Positions 1 to 6,568 of a DNA stretch of 8,273 nt are shown one piece after another. Every line of letters begins with the position of its first letter. Position 1 is the first letter of the stretch. Location of the stretch: the NCBI GenBank assembly GCA_029288515.1, contig JARIHB010000100.1, positions 1 through 8,273 of the forward strand, in the 5' to 3' direction. The DNA comes from Candidatus Saccharimonadota bacterium (GTDB taxonomy: Bacteria; Patescibacteriota; Saccharimonadia; Saccharimonadales; UBA4665). A program made the translations under genes and the position numbers. A model generated the notes under the pieces. The model saw nothing but the letters and a program-made list of their open reading frames with translations, searched no databases and had not been told where the DNA came from.

Positions 1-1
1 G

Positions 2-127
2 TTTGTTGATGATTCGCGCGTCAATATTATGGCTGCCGAAAAGCACAGCTGGCACGTGTTGTGGTTTGATGAATACCGTCCCGACGAATCGGTCGGCCGC
101 GTGAAAAACGCCCTTGAACTAGCCTAA
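2..127 (+). CDS. HAD-superfamily hydrolase, C-terminal fragment
   Basis: This is the last 41 codons of a gene that enters from the left edge and ends at TAA 125-127. The visible peptide begins FVDDSRVNIMAAEKHSWHVL and continues into an acidic Asp/Glu segment and a short C-terminal helix. The pattern F-V-D-D-S-x-x-N-I-x-A-A, then a hydrophobic strand and F-D, is motif IV of haloacid-dehalogenase-like hydrolases of the subfamily I (phosphatase/phosphoglucomutase) type. The paired Asp helps bind Mg2+ beside the nucleophilic Asp, which lies outside the window. HAD proteins of this type are usually soluble phosphatases for small phosphorylated metabolites. The substrate cannot be told from this fragment. 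The gene converges on valS. Confidence 0.75.
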   Translation, partial: FVDDSRVNIMAAEKHSWHVLWFDEYRPDESVGRVKNALELA

Positions 128-129
128 GT

Positions 130-167
130 GTCGGCCCGGCTGGTATAGGCTCGCTTTGCGGGCCGGC
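130..167. terminator. GC-rich hairpin between convergent genes, possible bidirectional terminator
   Basis: Arms 130-138 and 159-167 pair over 9 bp with one G-U wobble around a 20-base loop. The core is CGGCCCG/CGGGCCG. It lies between the stop of the HAD gene (127) and the stop of valS (170), which is where a shared terminator is expected. There is no U-tract on either side, so it is not a classic intrinsic terminator and could simply stabilise 3' ends. Confidence 0.4.
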
Positions 168-169
168 CC

Positions 170-2728
170 CTACTTGCTAAAGCGAGCAGCCTCGTCCTTA
201 ATGCTTTTCAGCTTCTCTTCTGCACCAGCTAGCTGTTCACGCGTCTCCTTAACCAGTGTTTCAGGCGCATGTTTAATGTACGATTCATTCGACAGTCGCG
301 CTTTTAGGTTGGCGATAACCTTCAGGCAGCCCAGGCGTTTTTGCTCTAATTTTTCACGGTAGGCGGCAGCCGTTTTAGTGTCAACGTCTAGCCATAACTG
401 CAGGGCCTTATCACTTGTCAGGAGTCTGACCCCTGTACTTTTGTCTACAGACGAAACATCGGACAGCTTAGCCAGGTGCTTTATGATGGCCGTCTGTTGT
501 TTGCTCATCGTGCCTTTAAAGTGCAGCGGTATGTTGGCGGTGATACCGAGCGAATTTTTCAGCCCGCGGACCTCCAGAACAATATCCTTCAAGATGTTAA
601 ATTCGTGCTCCAGATTGATGCTATCAGCGACGTCGAGCGTTAGCTCCGGCCAGTGTGAGGTCGCCAGGAGAGTGTCGCCTGTTTGTGCAAGCGTTTGCCA
701 GACCGTCTCAGTAACAAAGGGTGCAAAGGGATGAGCCATTTGCAGTATAGACCGGTGTACAAAGGCCAAAAGGTCCAGGTTTGGTTCGACTTTAGAGATT
801 TCCAAATACCAGTCGGCAAAGTCGTCCCACACAAAGTGATACAGACGTTCGTATGCCTCCGAGAAGCGGTAGGCGTCCAGGTGTTTGCCTACCGTGGTGG
901 CGCACGATGCCAGTGATGTGTATATCCAGCGATCAGCTTCGTTGCGCAGCTCCGGCACGCCCTTGATAGTTTTGCCGGAAATTTTATCTTCTACATAGCG
1001 GGATATATTCCAGAGTTTGTTGGCAAAGTTGCGCGCGCCTACCACTTTCGACAGCCCAAACGGTTGGTTATTGCCTGCCGACTGGCCGGTAATAATACCC
1101 ATCCGCATTGCATCCGAGCCGTACTGGTCAACGATATCAAGCGGGTTTACAACATTACCTTTGCTTTTGCTCATTTTCTGGCCATGCTCGTCCAGCACCA
1201 AGCCATGCAGATATACCGTTGTAAAAGGCACATCACCTGTAATATAAAGGCCCAACATGATCATACGCGACACCCAGGGATACAAAATGTCGAATCCCGT
1301 TTCCATCACGCTTAAGGGGTAGAACTGCTTAAAGTCGTCGCCATCGGGATAATCCAGTGTGGCATACGGCCAGCTGCTACTGCTGAACCAGGTGTCAAAC
1401 ACGTCAGGGTCGCGGCGGTATGTTTTGCCATCTACCTCAATAATCTCTTCGGTCACCCGCTCGTCATATATCCAGTCATCGGAGTCGTCTACATTTTGGA
1501 AGGCGGGTATGGGAATGCCCCAGGCAATCTGCCGTGAAATATTCCAATCCCGCAGATTATGCAGATACTCAATAAGCTGCTTCTTCTTTGACTCTGGGTG
1601 GAATGCAACCTTCCCTGCCTCCAGCGCTGCGATAGCCTCTTGGGCAAGCGGCTGCATTTCCACAAACCACTGCTCCATAAGCATCGGTTCGATAATAGTG
1701 CCGCACTTATAGCAAGAGCCGATGCGCGTCTGGTAGTTCTCGTCCACCTTTACAAGCAGACCTTTCTCTTTGAGGGCCTCTACAACCGCCTTGCGAGCCT
1801 CAAGCACGGTCATGCCCTCAAAACGCCCGGCTTCATGGTTAAGTGTGCCGTCATGCTTCAGAATGCGCTTAACAGGCAACGTATGCCGCTGTGCAACTTC
1901 CCAGTCATCAAACGAATGAGCCGGTGTAATCTTTACTACGCCCGTACCGAAGGTAGGGTCAACCATTTCGTCAGCTACTACCTGTACAGTAAACGGGCCG
2001 TTAACCCCTTCTACCTCAATTACCTTACCCACGTATTTGGTGTAGCGCTTGTCGTCGGGGTGAACAGCGACGGCTGTGTCGCCGAATTTGGTTTCCGGGC
2101 GGGTGGTAGCCAGTTCAAACGGGCCGTATTTTAAGTAATAGAGCGGTGTGGTAGCGTCCTTGTACTCCACTTCAATGTCGGCAAACCCTGTACGGTGGAA
2201 TGTGCAATAGTTTACCAGCCGTTCGCCGCGATATATGCGGCCCTCGTCCCACATCTTTTTAAACGTCGCATATGCCCGCTGTACGATTTTGTCATCAAGG
2301 GTAAAGGTGTAGCGGCTCCAATCCACTCCTGCCCCCAGACGTCGCACCTGATTTTCAAAATTAGAACGGTTGAGCGCTACAAAATCCCAGATCTGTGCAT
2401 ATAACTCTTCACGGGTAAAATCAAACCGGCTCTTCCCTTCCTTAGCAAGCTGCCGTTCATAGACTACCTGCGTCTCAAAGCCGGCATGATCGGCGCCGGG
2501 CAGTAAGAGGGCATTTTCACCTTTCAGACGATGGTAGCGGACAGCGATATCCTCAAGAGCGAGTGTGAGGGCGTGTCCGATGTGTAGGTTACCGTTTGCA
2601 TTCGGTGGCGGGACGACGACTGAGTAGTTCTCCCCTGTCATACCAGGTTTGAATGCCTGGGATTTTTCCCAGAGTGCGTACATGTCGGCCTCATATTGAG
2701 CGGGCTCGTACACCTTCGGCAGCTTCAT
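170..2728 (-). CDS. valS: Valyl-tRNA synthetase (valine--tRNA ligase)
   Basis: A cytoplasmic class Ia aminoacyl-tRNA synthetase of 852 residues, slightly shorter than typical bacterial ValRS (about 880-950). It charges tRNA-Val with valine using ATP and hydrolyses mischarged Thr-tRNA-Val. Visible in order: PPPNANGNLHIGH (residues 40-52, HIGH motif); GADHAGFETQ (78-87); the editing domain with TTRPETKFGDTAVAVHPDD (208-226) and VKITPAH (265-271); a Cys-x-x-Cys at 339-342; DTWFSSSSWP (445-454); HGLVLDEHGQKMSKSKGN (508-525, KMSKS at 518-522); ARNFANKLWNISR (565-577, anticodon-binding domain); and a C-terminal Lys/Glu-rich coiled coil (about 788-850), the tRNA-binding arm of ValRS. The start ATG (2726-2728) has a good Shine-Dalgarno, AGAAGGA, at 2736-2742 seven bases upstream. 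Oddities are Ser272 where most ValRS have Asp (PAHD) and WGIPIP (403-408) in place of WGHxIP. IleRS and LeuRS were considered, but the DTWFSS and C-terminal arm features favour ValRS. Confidence 0.95.
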   Translation of the reverse strand: MKLPKVYEPAQYEADMYALWEKSQAFKPGMTGENYSVVVPPPNANGNLHIGHALTLALEDIAVRYHRLKGENALLLPGADHAGFETQVVYERQLAKEGKSRFDFTREELYAQIWDFVALNRSNFENQVRRLGAGVDWSRYTFTLDDKIVQRAYATFKKMWDEGRIYRGERLVNYCTFHRTGFADIEVEYKDATTPLYYLKYGPFELATTRPETKFGDTAVAVHPDDKRYTKYVGKVIEVEGVNGPFTVQVVADEMVDPTFGTGVVKITPAHSFDDWEVAQRHTLPVKRILKHDGTLNHEAGRFEGMTVLEARKAVVEALKEKGLLVKVDENYQTRIGSCYKCGTIIEPMLMEQWFVEMQPLAQEAIAALEAGKVAFHPESKKKQLIEYLHNLRDWNISRQIAWGIPIPAFQNVDDSDDWIYDERVTEEIIEVDGKTYRRDPDVFDTWFSSSSWPYATLDYPDGDDFKQFYPLSVMETGFDILYPWVSRMIMLGLYITGDVPFTTVYLHGLVLDEHGQKMSKSKGNVVNPLDIVDQYGSDAMRMGIITGQSAGNNQPFGLSKVVGARNFANKLWNISRYVEDKISGKTIKGVPELRNEADRWIYTSLASCATTVGKHLDAYRFSEAYERLYHFVWDDFADWYLEISKVEPNLDLLAFVHRSILQMAHPFAPFVTETVWQTLAQTGDTLLATSHWPELTLDVADSINLEHEFNILKDIVLEVRGLKNSLGITANIPLHFKGTMSKQQTAIIKHLAKLSDVSSVDKSTGVRLLTSDKALQLWLDVDTKTAAAYREKLEQKRLGCLKVIANLKARLSNESYIKHAPETLVKETREQLAGAEEKLKSIKDEAARFSK

Positions 2729-3070
2729 AGTCGTGTCCTTCTCGTTTTAGGTAGTAGTTACCATACAGCATATCACCTTATAGCCGTATTGCCTACCTCT
2801 GTTATTGGTCTCATGATTTTTAGCTGCACACACTCGTCCAAATTGCAAACTATTTTTGCTGCTGCTTTGCTACATGACAACATACAAAATTAAGGTAAAT
2901 TTTCATGAGAAAAGGCTCAACGCAAATAAGACTTTTCACGTGGAAAGTCACCTCAAAATGCACCCCAAATTGTCAGATATTTTGTTTGGTTTTTGTACAG
3001 TCTAAGCTGTATCTGCACCGTGTGGCATCCCAGAGGGGACAAATAAATTGAACGTGTTTTTGTTTTTGCC
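2729..3070 (-). promoter_or_regulatory. Long valS 5' leader with several small dyads, no recognised riboswitch
   Basis: If transcription starts about 7 bases after the -10 at 3077-3082, valS has a leader of about 340 bases. I find no gene in it. Four dyads stand out: 2996-3011 (TACAG/CTGTA, 6-base loop); 2930-2949 (20-base near-palindrome centred on CACGTG, one mismatch); 2900-2913 (TTTTC/GAAAA); and 2763-2789, which on the - strand forms a 10-pair stem with one bulged U and one G-U around an AGGUGA loop, ending about 35 bases before the valS start. Many aminoacyl-tRNA synthetase leaders carry T-boxes, but the near-invariant T-box core (AGGGTGG then ACCGCG) is absent. Short ORFs in the leader have no valine run and no convincing ribosome site. 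A regulatory role is inferred only from length and position. Confidence 0.35.
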
Positions 3071-3076
3071 ATAAGC

Positions 3077-3105
3077 ATAGTATGAATGTCTCATCAACAT
3101 GTCAA
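3077..3105 (-). promoter_or_regulatory. Sigma70-type promoter for valS
   Basis: Read on the - strand, a consensus -35 TTGACA (3100-3105) is followed after exactly 17 bases by TACTAT (3077-3082), a 4/6 match to TATAAT. Expected transcription start is near 3070. It faces valS, and I found no better - strand promoter closer to the gene. Confidence 0.6.
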
Positions 3106-3123
3106 CACTATTTTTTAAAAAGC

Positions 3124-3152
3124 ATGACCGAATAACGAGCGGGTTTTATATA
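3124..3152 (+). promoter_or_regulatory. Weak promoter candidate upstream of the orphan gene
   Basis: ATGACC (3124-3129, 4/6) and TATATA (3147-3152, 4/6) are separated by 17 bases and point toward the gene at 3348. It lies back to back with the valS promoter, 18 bases away. A start here would give a leader of about 190 bases. It is weaker than the candidate at 3260-3289. Confidence 0.25.
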
Positions 3153-3259
3153 AGGGAGCAGACAGGTACGTAGAGTGCAGGGTTATATACAACACTTGAC
3201 AGAGCAGGGGAGTGAAGGGCAAATAGCCTTGATAAGCATAAACGAAAGTGGTTTTATAA

Positions 3260-3289
3260 TTGACAAATATGCTCCTATATGATTATATG
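3260..3289 (+). promoter_or_regulatory. Promoter candidate for the 580-residue orphan
   Basis: A consensus -35 TTGACA (3260-3265) is followed after 18 bases by TATATG (3284-3289, 4/6), or after 17 bases by TTATAT. A perfect TATAAT (3255-3260) overlaps the -35, and another consensus TTGACA lies at 3196-3201 without a well-spaced -10, so several start sites are possible. Transcription from this site would start near 3296, leaving a leader of about 50 bases before ATG 3348. The remainder of 3106-3347 is AT-rich and holds no gene that I can support. Confidence 0.45.
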
Positions 3290-3347
3290 TACCTAAGCAC
3301 AACCGCGTCACCGCGATGTACGCAACTACGTAAACAGGCACAGCATT

Positions 3348-5090
3348 ATGGCAGAATCAATCTTACTAGAAGAACGTCCCCAGGCCGAGACAATTGATAT
3401 TAACCAATACCCGCCCTTTGAGCTGAACGCTCCGTCTGCCGCTCTCGCAGGCTATGATACGCAATTTCCGGTTACAACGGCTGATGTATATGCTCAAATT
3501 CACAGCTTGCCACTAAATCCGATTGAAAACAGCGTATACGACAGAGCTGCTGGCGGAGCAGTCATAGCTGCTCAGTTAGAGGGGCGCGCCCTAGATCCGG
3601 CTGAAATAACCGCTGCCGCCGAAAGGGCGCTCGACAATTTCCGCGCCAATGCTGCCGCCAATCCCACCAGCTTGTCAGCTGTGCTTCCGCAGGAATTTAT
3701 GATTGACATGGACAATAGATTGCATACCGGCTCTCAATTGTCGACCGACTTCGAATGGACTGACCCTGAAACCGGTGTTACTACCGTTGAGACCCTGGAA
3801 GAAGTGGCTGCCAAGAACGAAGCCTATGCCCAGGCCCGTGAGGCTGCCGCCCAGGCACGTGGACATGTCGCTGAGGCATTCTCTCAGGGTGCTGCAGATG
3901 CCAGGTTTGCGGCAGCCGTAGGTTCACCGGTTGTAGGTGAGCTGCCTCACTATGTAGACGAGCATAACTATGACTTTAAATATGCCGACGCTGAGGGTAA
4001 CGAACTGAAATTCACTCAAGACGTGCCTTCGGTAGATGCGCCCACAACAGAAACGCCGGCAGTGCGCCAAGGTCCGCGCCCGCGCCCTGATGGACGCTTC
4101 CGTACTGACCGGCCGGATCTTTACCGTGTAATGCCCGATGGGACCCTCGTGCGCGAGGGCGCTGCTAACGACGAAGAGCCGACCGTGCAGCTGCGTACCC
4201 CTGACAATCATCGGGCGCCAGAAGATGATAACAATCCTTATAAAGATATAGAGCAGTGGCCTGACTCCGACGAAGAGCCGACGGCCGTAATGCCCACCGC
4301 CACTGAAGCTGCTAAAGAAGAAGAGCTGACAGAAGTCATACCTACTCCTGTGGCACAAAAGGAACAGGAGGCTGCTGCCGAATCTGCGAAACAGCCTGAC
4401 AAGCGCAAGCTGCGCCACCGCATCCGCGATGCCCGCGGTAAGGTTCGCGAATGGCTCCGCGGTGATCTCGTGCAGCTGCCCGCGGCCGAGTATATGCCTG
4501 GGTATGGCCCGCGTGTCGCTAATGAAGAAAACGGCCTGGTTGAATCAAACAGCCATGGTGACGTCGTAGACGCCGGTTACGTACAGCTGCCATACGGCGG
4601 GGTAGGCAAGGGAAGCAAGCGGCTCGGCACTGGCTACGCCGGTTTGCGCAAAGAGCATAGCGATCTGCCGGTTCAGCCGACCGTTGCCTTAACGCCGGAA
4701 CAGCGTGACGCTGTGGTGCGCGATGAGATCCGCGATTCAGTATTCAACAATGCGATCCTGCACAGCCAAGTGCTGTATACAGATGTATTACCCCGTGTCC
4801 GTCCGCGACAGGGCGAGTCCGTTGAGGCATATAATGCGCGTGTTGAAGCTGAAGTTAAGCGCGCAAAGGATCAAATGTATTTTAACGAAACCATGCGTCG
4901 CGGTGTCGCACTGCGCCGCCCGGCCACAACGCTAGGCACCGCCGGCGAAGACCAGTGGCGTACCAATCAGTATATCTACCAGTATCCTGAGGACCCGAAC
5001 AATACTTATCGAGCTGAATCTTACCCCGAAACATTACCGCGGCCTCAGCAACACCGCCGGCCGATCTTCCGCCGGAACCGCCGCCGGTAA
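3348..5090 (+). CDS. Uncharacterised Ala/charge-rich protein with repeated DEEPT-like motifs
   Basis: I do not recognise this 580-residue protein. It has no signal peptide, no membrane segment and no enzyme motif. Visible parts: an N-terminal region with Ala-rich helices (about 40-105); an Ala/Glu helix that may form a coiled coil (about 148-190); a Pro-, Asp- and Glu-rich stretch that is probably disordered (about 228-348); a basic helix (352-371, KRKLRHRIRDARGKVREWLR); a Gly/Tyr-containing segment (380-435); a charged helical region (450-520); and an Arg-rich tail (RRPIFRRNRRR, 570-580). Short Thr motifs recur: DEEPTVQLRTP (275-285), DEEPTAVMPTA (308-318), EEELTEVIPTP (324-334) and PTVALTP (444-450). 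ATG 3348 is preceded only by a weak AGG nine bases upstream. Its base composition resembles that of its neighbours, so recent transfer is not obvious. It is flanked by its own promoter candidate and a strong hairpin, suggesting a single-gene unit. It could be a lineage-specific scaffold or cell-envelope-associated protein, but that is a guess. Confidence 0.85.
   Translation: MAESILLEERPQAETIDINQYPPFELNAPSAALAGYDTQFPVTTADVYAQIHSLPLNPIENSVYDRAAGGAVIAAQLEGRALDPAEITAAAERALDNFRANAAANPTSLSAVLPQEFMIDMDNRLHTGSQLSTDFEWTDPETGVTTVETLEEVAAKNEAYAQAREAAAQARGHVAEAFSQGAADARFAAAVGSPVVGELPHYVDEHNYDFKYADAEGNELKFTQDVPSVDAPTTETPAVRQGPRPRPDGRFRTDRPDLYRVMPDGTLVREGAANDEEPTVQLRTPDNHRAPEDDNNPYKDIEQWPDSDEEPTAVMPTATEAAKEEELTEVIPTPVAQKEQEAAAESAKQPDKRKLRHRIRDARGKVREWLRGDLVQLPAAEYMPGYGPRVANEENGLVESNSHGDVVDAGYVQLPYGGVGKGSKRLGTGYAGLRKEHSDLPVQPTVALTPEQRDAVVRDEIRDSVFNNAILHSQVLYTDVLPRVRPRQGESVEAYNARVEAEVKRAKDQMYFNETMRRGVALRRPATTLGTAGEDQWRTNQYIYQYPEDPNNTYRAESYPETLPRPQQHRRPIFRRNRRR
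4169..4282 (+). repeat. Direct repeat coding for the DEEPT motif
   Basis: The 15-base word CGACGAAGAGCCGAC occurs at 4169-4183 and again at 4268-4282, exactly 99 bases (33 codons) apart and in the same frame. Each copy encodes the acidic DEEPT motif in the presumed disordered part of the orphan protein. A diverged third copy of the motif (EEELT) follows about 16 codons later without DNA identity, which suggests the peptide motif is what has been kept. Confidence 0.7.
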
Positions 5091-5114
5091 ACACACTAGA
5101 CGTCCGCAATAACA

Positions 5115-5144
5115 ACGGCCTGGCAGCAGCACGCGCCAGGCCGT
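5115..5144 (+). terminator. Perfect 10-bp inverted repeat after the orphan gene
   Basis: ACGGCCTGGC (5115-5124) and GCCAGGCCGT (5135-5144) are exact reverse complements around a 10-base loop, 24 bases after the stop of the orphan and 28 bases before murE. The following bases (ATACTTATGG) are only modestly T-rich, so termination may be partial. A TATACT hexamer overlaps the right end (5144-5149) but has no acceptable -35, so how murE is transcribed (read-through or an atypical promoter) is unclear. Confidence 0.5.
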
Positions 5145-5172
5145 ATACTTATGGCATAAGAGGCAGAGAAGT

Positions 5173-6549
5173 ATGATCAGGCGAATCGTTAAAAAGGTTA
5201 TCCCGCGTTCAGCATTCCGGGCAGTGGAACCATACGGCCATCTTGGCGAGGCAATGCTCACCCAGGCGCGGTACGGTTTTCCGGCCAAAGGGTTAAAGGT
5301 GATTGGCGTGACCGGCACCGACGGCAAAACGACCACCTGCACGCTTATTACAAGTATGCTGCGGGCTAACGGTTTTAAGGTGGCGATGATGACCACTATT
5401 TCTATCGACTACGGAGACGGCCGCGGCGCACAACCGAACCCTTCGCGCCTCACTACCTTGGGGGTTGACACGTTGGTGCGTAGTATCCAAAAAGTTAAAG
5501 ACAGCGGGGCAGAGTGGCTGGTGCTGGAAACGACCAGTCATGCACTGGCACAGCACCGCGTGTGGGCCATTCCGTATACCATTGCTGTTATGACCAACCT
5601 TGGCCATGAACACCTGGATTATCACGGCACGTTCGAGAATTACCGTGCTGCTAAAAAAATGTTATTCACCCAAACCAATAAGAACAAAAAGGGGCTGCGG
5701 GTGGGCGTGGCCAATGCTGACGATCCAAGCGGTGCGTTATTCGCCGCAGCAGTGGAGCATCCGGTGCTATACGGCACAAAAGGGAAGGGCGATCTCCAGG
5801 CAAAAGACATTAAACTGACGCCGCAGGGCAGTACGTATACGGCTGCTATTGGCAACGATACGTATCACATTACGTGTCATTTGCCGGGCAGCTTTAATGT
5901 ATACAACTCGTTGGCAGCTATTGGGGTAGGGCGAGCGATTGGTTTGACGCCCAGGCAAATAGAGCAGGGAATTGCCAGCCTGCACAGCGTGGAAGGGCGC
6001 ATGACGCACGTTGATGAGGGACAAAATTTTACCGTTATTGTTGATTACGCCCATACGCCGGAGAGCTTTGAAAAGTTATTCAAAGAGGTGCGTCCGCTGA
6101 CAAAAAAGCGTTTGATAGCCGTATTTGGCTCCGCCGGCCGGCGCGATGAAGAAAAGCGTGGCCAGCAGGGCGCAATTGCCGGACGTGACTGTGACGTAGT
6201 GATCGCCACCGAAGAAGACGACCGTGATATCGACGGGCAGGAGATCCTGGAGCAGATTGCCGCGGGTGCTAAAGGGGCAGGGAAGGTACGCGATAAAAAT
6301 TTGTTTTTGATTCATGACCGCGAAGCAGCAGTGCAGGCTGCGGTCGATATGGCGCAGAAGGGCGACGTAATACTATTGCTGGGCAAGGGGCATGAGAAGT
6401 CGATACTTACGAATGGTCCGCGTGCGGCCGAGTTGCGTCATATTCAACAGGACGACACCGACCCGCAGCGGGTGGTAAAGCGTGATTACGATGAAGTGAC
6501 GGTTACGCGTGCAGCGCTCCGCAAGCGGCTTGGCAAAAAGAAAGCCTAG
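5173..6549 (+). CDS. murE: MurE-type Mur ligase (UDP-MurNAc-tripeptide synthetase), short N-terminal domain
   Basis: A cytoplasmic ATP-dependent ligase that, by family, adds the third amino acid to UDP-MurNAc-L-Ala-D-Glu in peptidoglycan synthesis. Visible: P-loop GVTGTDGKTTT (45-55); ETTSHAL (119-125, usually E-x-S-SHAL); NLGHEHLDYHGT (142-153); AAKKMLF (159-165), with the lysine expected to be carbamylated; the third-domain start EGRMTHVD (274-281); VDYAHTPES (290-298); GSAGRRDEEKRG (319-330); and GKGHE (404-408). Length is 458 residues against about 490-500 in E. coli or Bacillus. The shortfall is at the front: the P-loop lies near residue 50 rather than about 110, so the usual UDP-binding domain is reduced. 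An in-frame TAA at 5110-5112 and no earlier start codon show this is not a mis-chosen start. AAGAGG (5158-5163) is the Shine-Dalgarno. The amino-acid selector, DNPR in diaminopimelate enzymes, reads EDDR (348-351), so the amino acid added cannot be assigned. It may be another Mur-ligase paralogue. Confidence 0.85.
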   Translation: MIRRIVKKVIPRSAFRAVEPYGHLGEAMLTQARYGFPAKGLKVIGVTGTDGKTTTCTLITSMLRANGFKVAMMTTISIDYGDGRGAQPNPSRLTTLGVDTLVRSIQKVKDSGAEWLVLETTSHALAQHRVWAIPYTIAVMTNLGHEHLDYHGTFENYRAAKKMLFTQTNKNKKGLRVGVANADDPSGALFAAAVEHPVLYGTKGKGDLQAKDIKLTPQGSTYTAAIGNDTYHITCHLPGSFNVYNSLAAIGVGRAIGLTPRQIEQGIASLHSVEGRMTHVDEGQNFTVIVDYAHTPESFEKLFKEVRPLTKKRLIAVFGSAGRRDEEKRGQQGAIAGRDCDVVIATEEDDRDIDGQEILEQIAAGAKGAGKVRDKNLFLIHDREAAVQAAVDMAQKGDVILLLGKGHEKSILTNGPRAAELRHIQQDDTDPQRVVKRDYDEVTVTRAALRKRLGKKKA

Positions 6550-6568
6550 CTTGTAGCTATGCCTTTTT
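6538..6568. terminator. Bidirectional intrinsic terminator between murE and arginase
   Basis: A hairpin centred on 6553 pairs 6547-6551 with 6555-6559 (TAGCT/AGCTA), continues after one mismatch with GC/GC (6544-6545 with 6561-6562), and then extends into A-rich 6538-6542 against T-rich 6564-6568. The + strand transcript leaves CCTTTTTGTT and the - strand transcript leaves a CTTTCTTTTTG tract. It overlaps the stop codons of both genes, TAG at 6547-6549 (+) and TAG at 6557-6559 (-), which are separated by only seven bases. Confidence 0.6.

Noticed and set aside
1598..2134. 178-codon + strand ORF inside valS
   Set aside because: Antisense shadow of a confidently identified ValRS.
2729..3070. 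T-box riboswitch upstream of valS
   Set aside because: The T-box core (AGGGTGG...ACCGCG) and a matching terminator/antiterminator pair were looked for on the - strand and not found.
2801..3160. Small leader-peptide or short ORFs in the valS/orphan spacer (10-25 codons)
   Set aside because: None has a Shine-Dalgarno, a run of valine codons or an adjoining attenuator, and lengths are as expected by chance in AT-rich DNA.
4144..4159. CCCTCG/CGAGGG hairpin inside the orphan gene
   Set aside because: A six-pair stem in GC-rich coding DNA is common by chance and nothing around it suggests a function.
3924..4418. 164-codon ORF on the - strand inside the orphan gene
   Set aside because: Shadow of the 580-codon + strand frame. 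It is rich in Arg, Ser and Phe without a recognisable motif, promoter or ribosome site.
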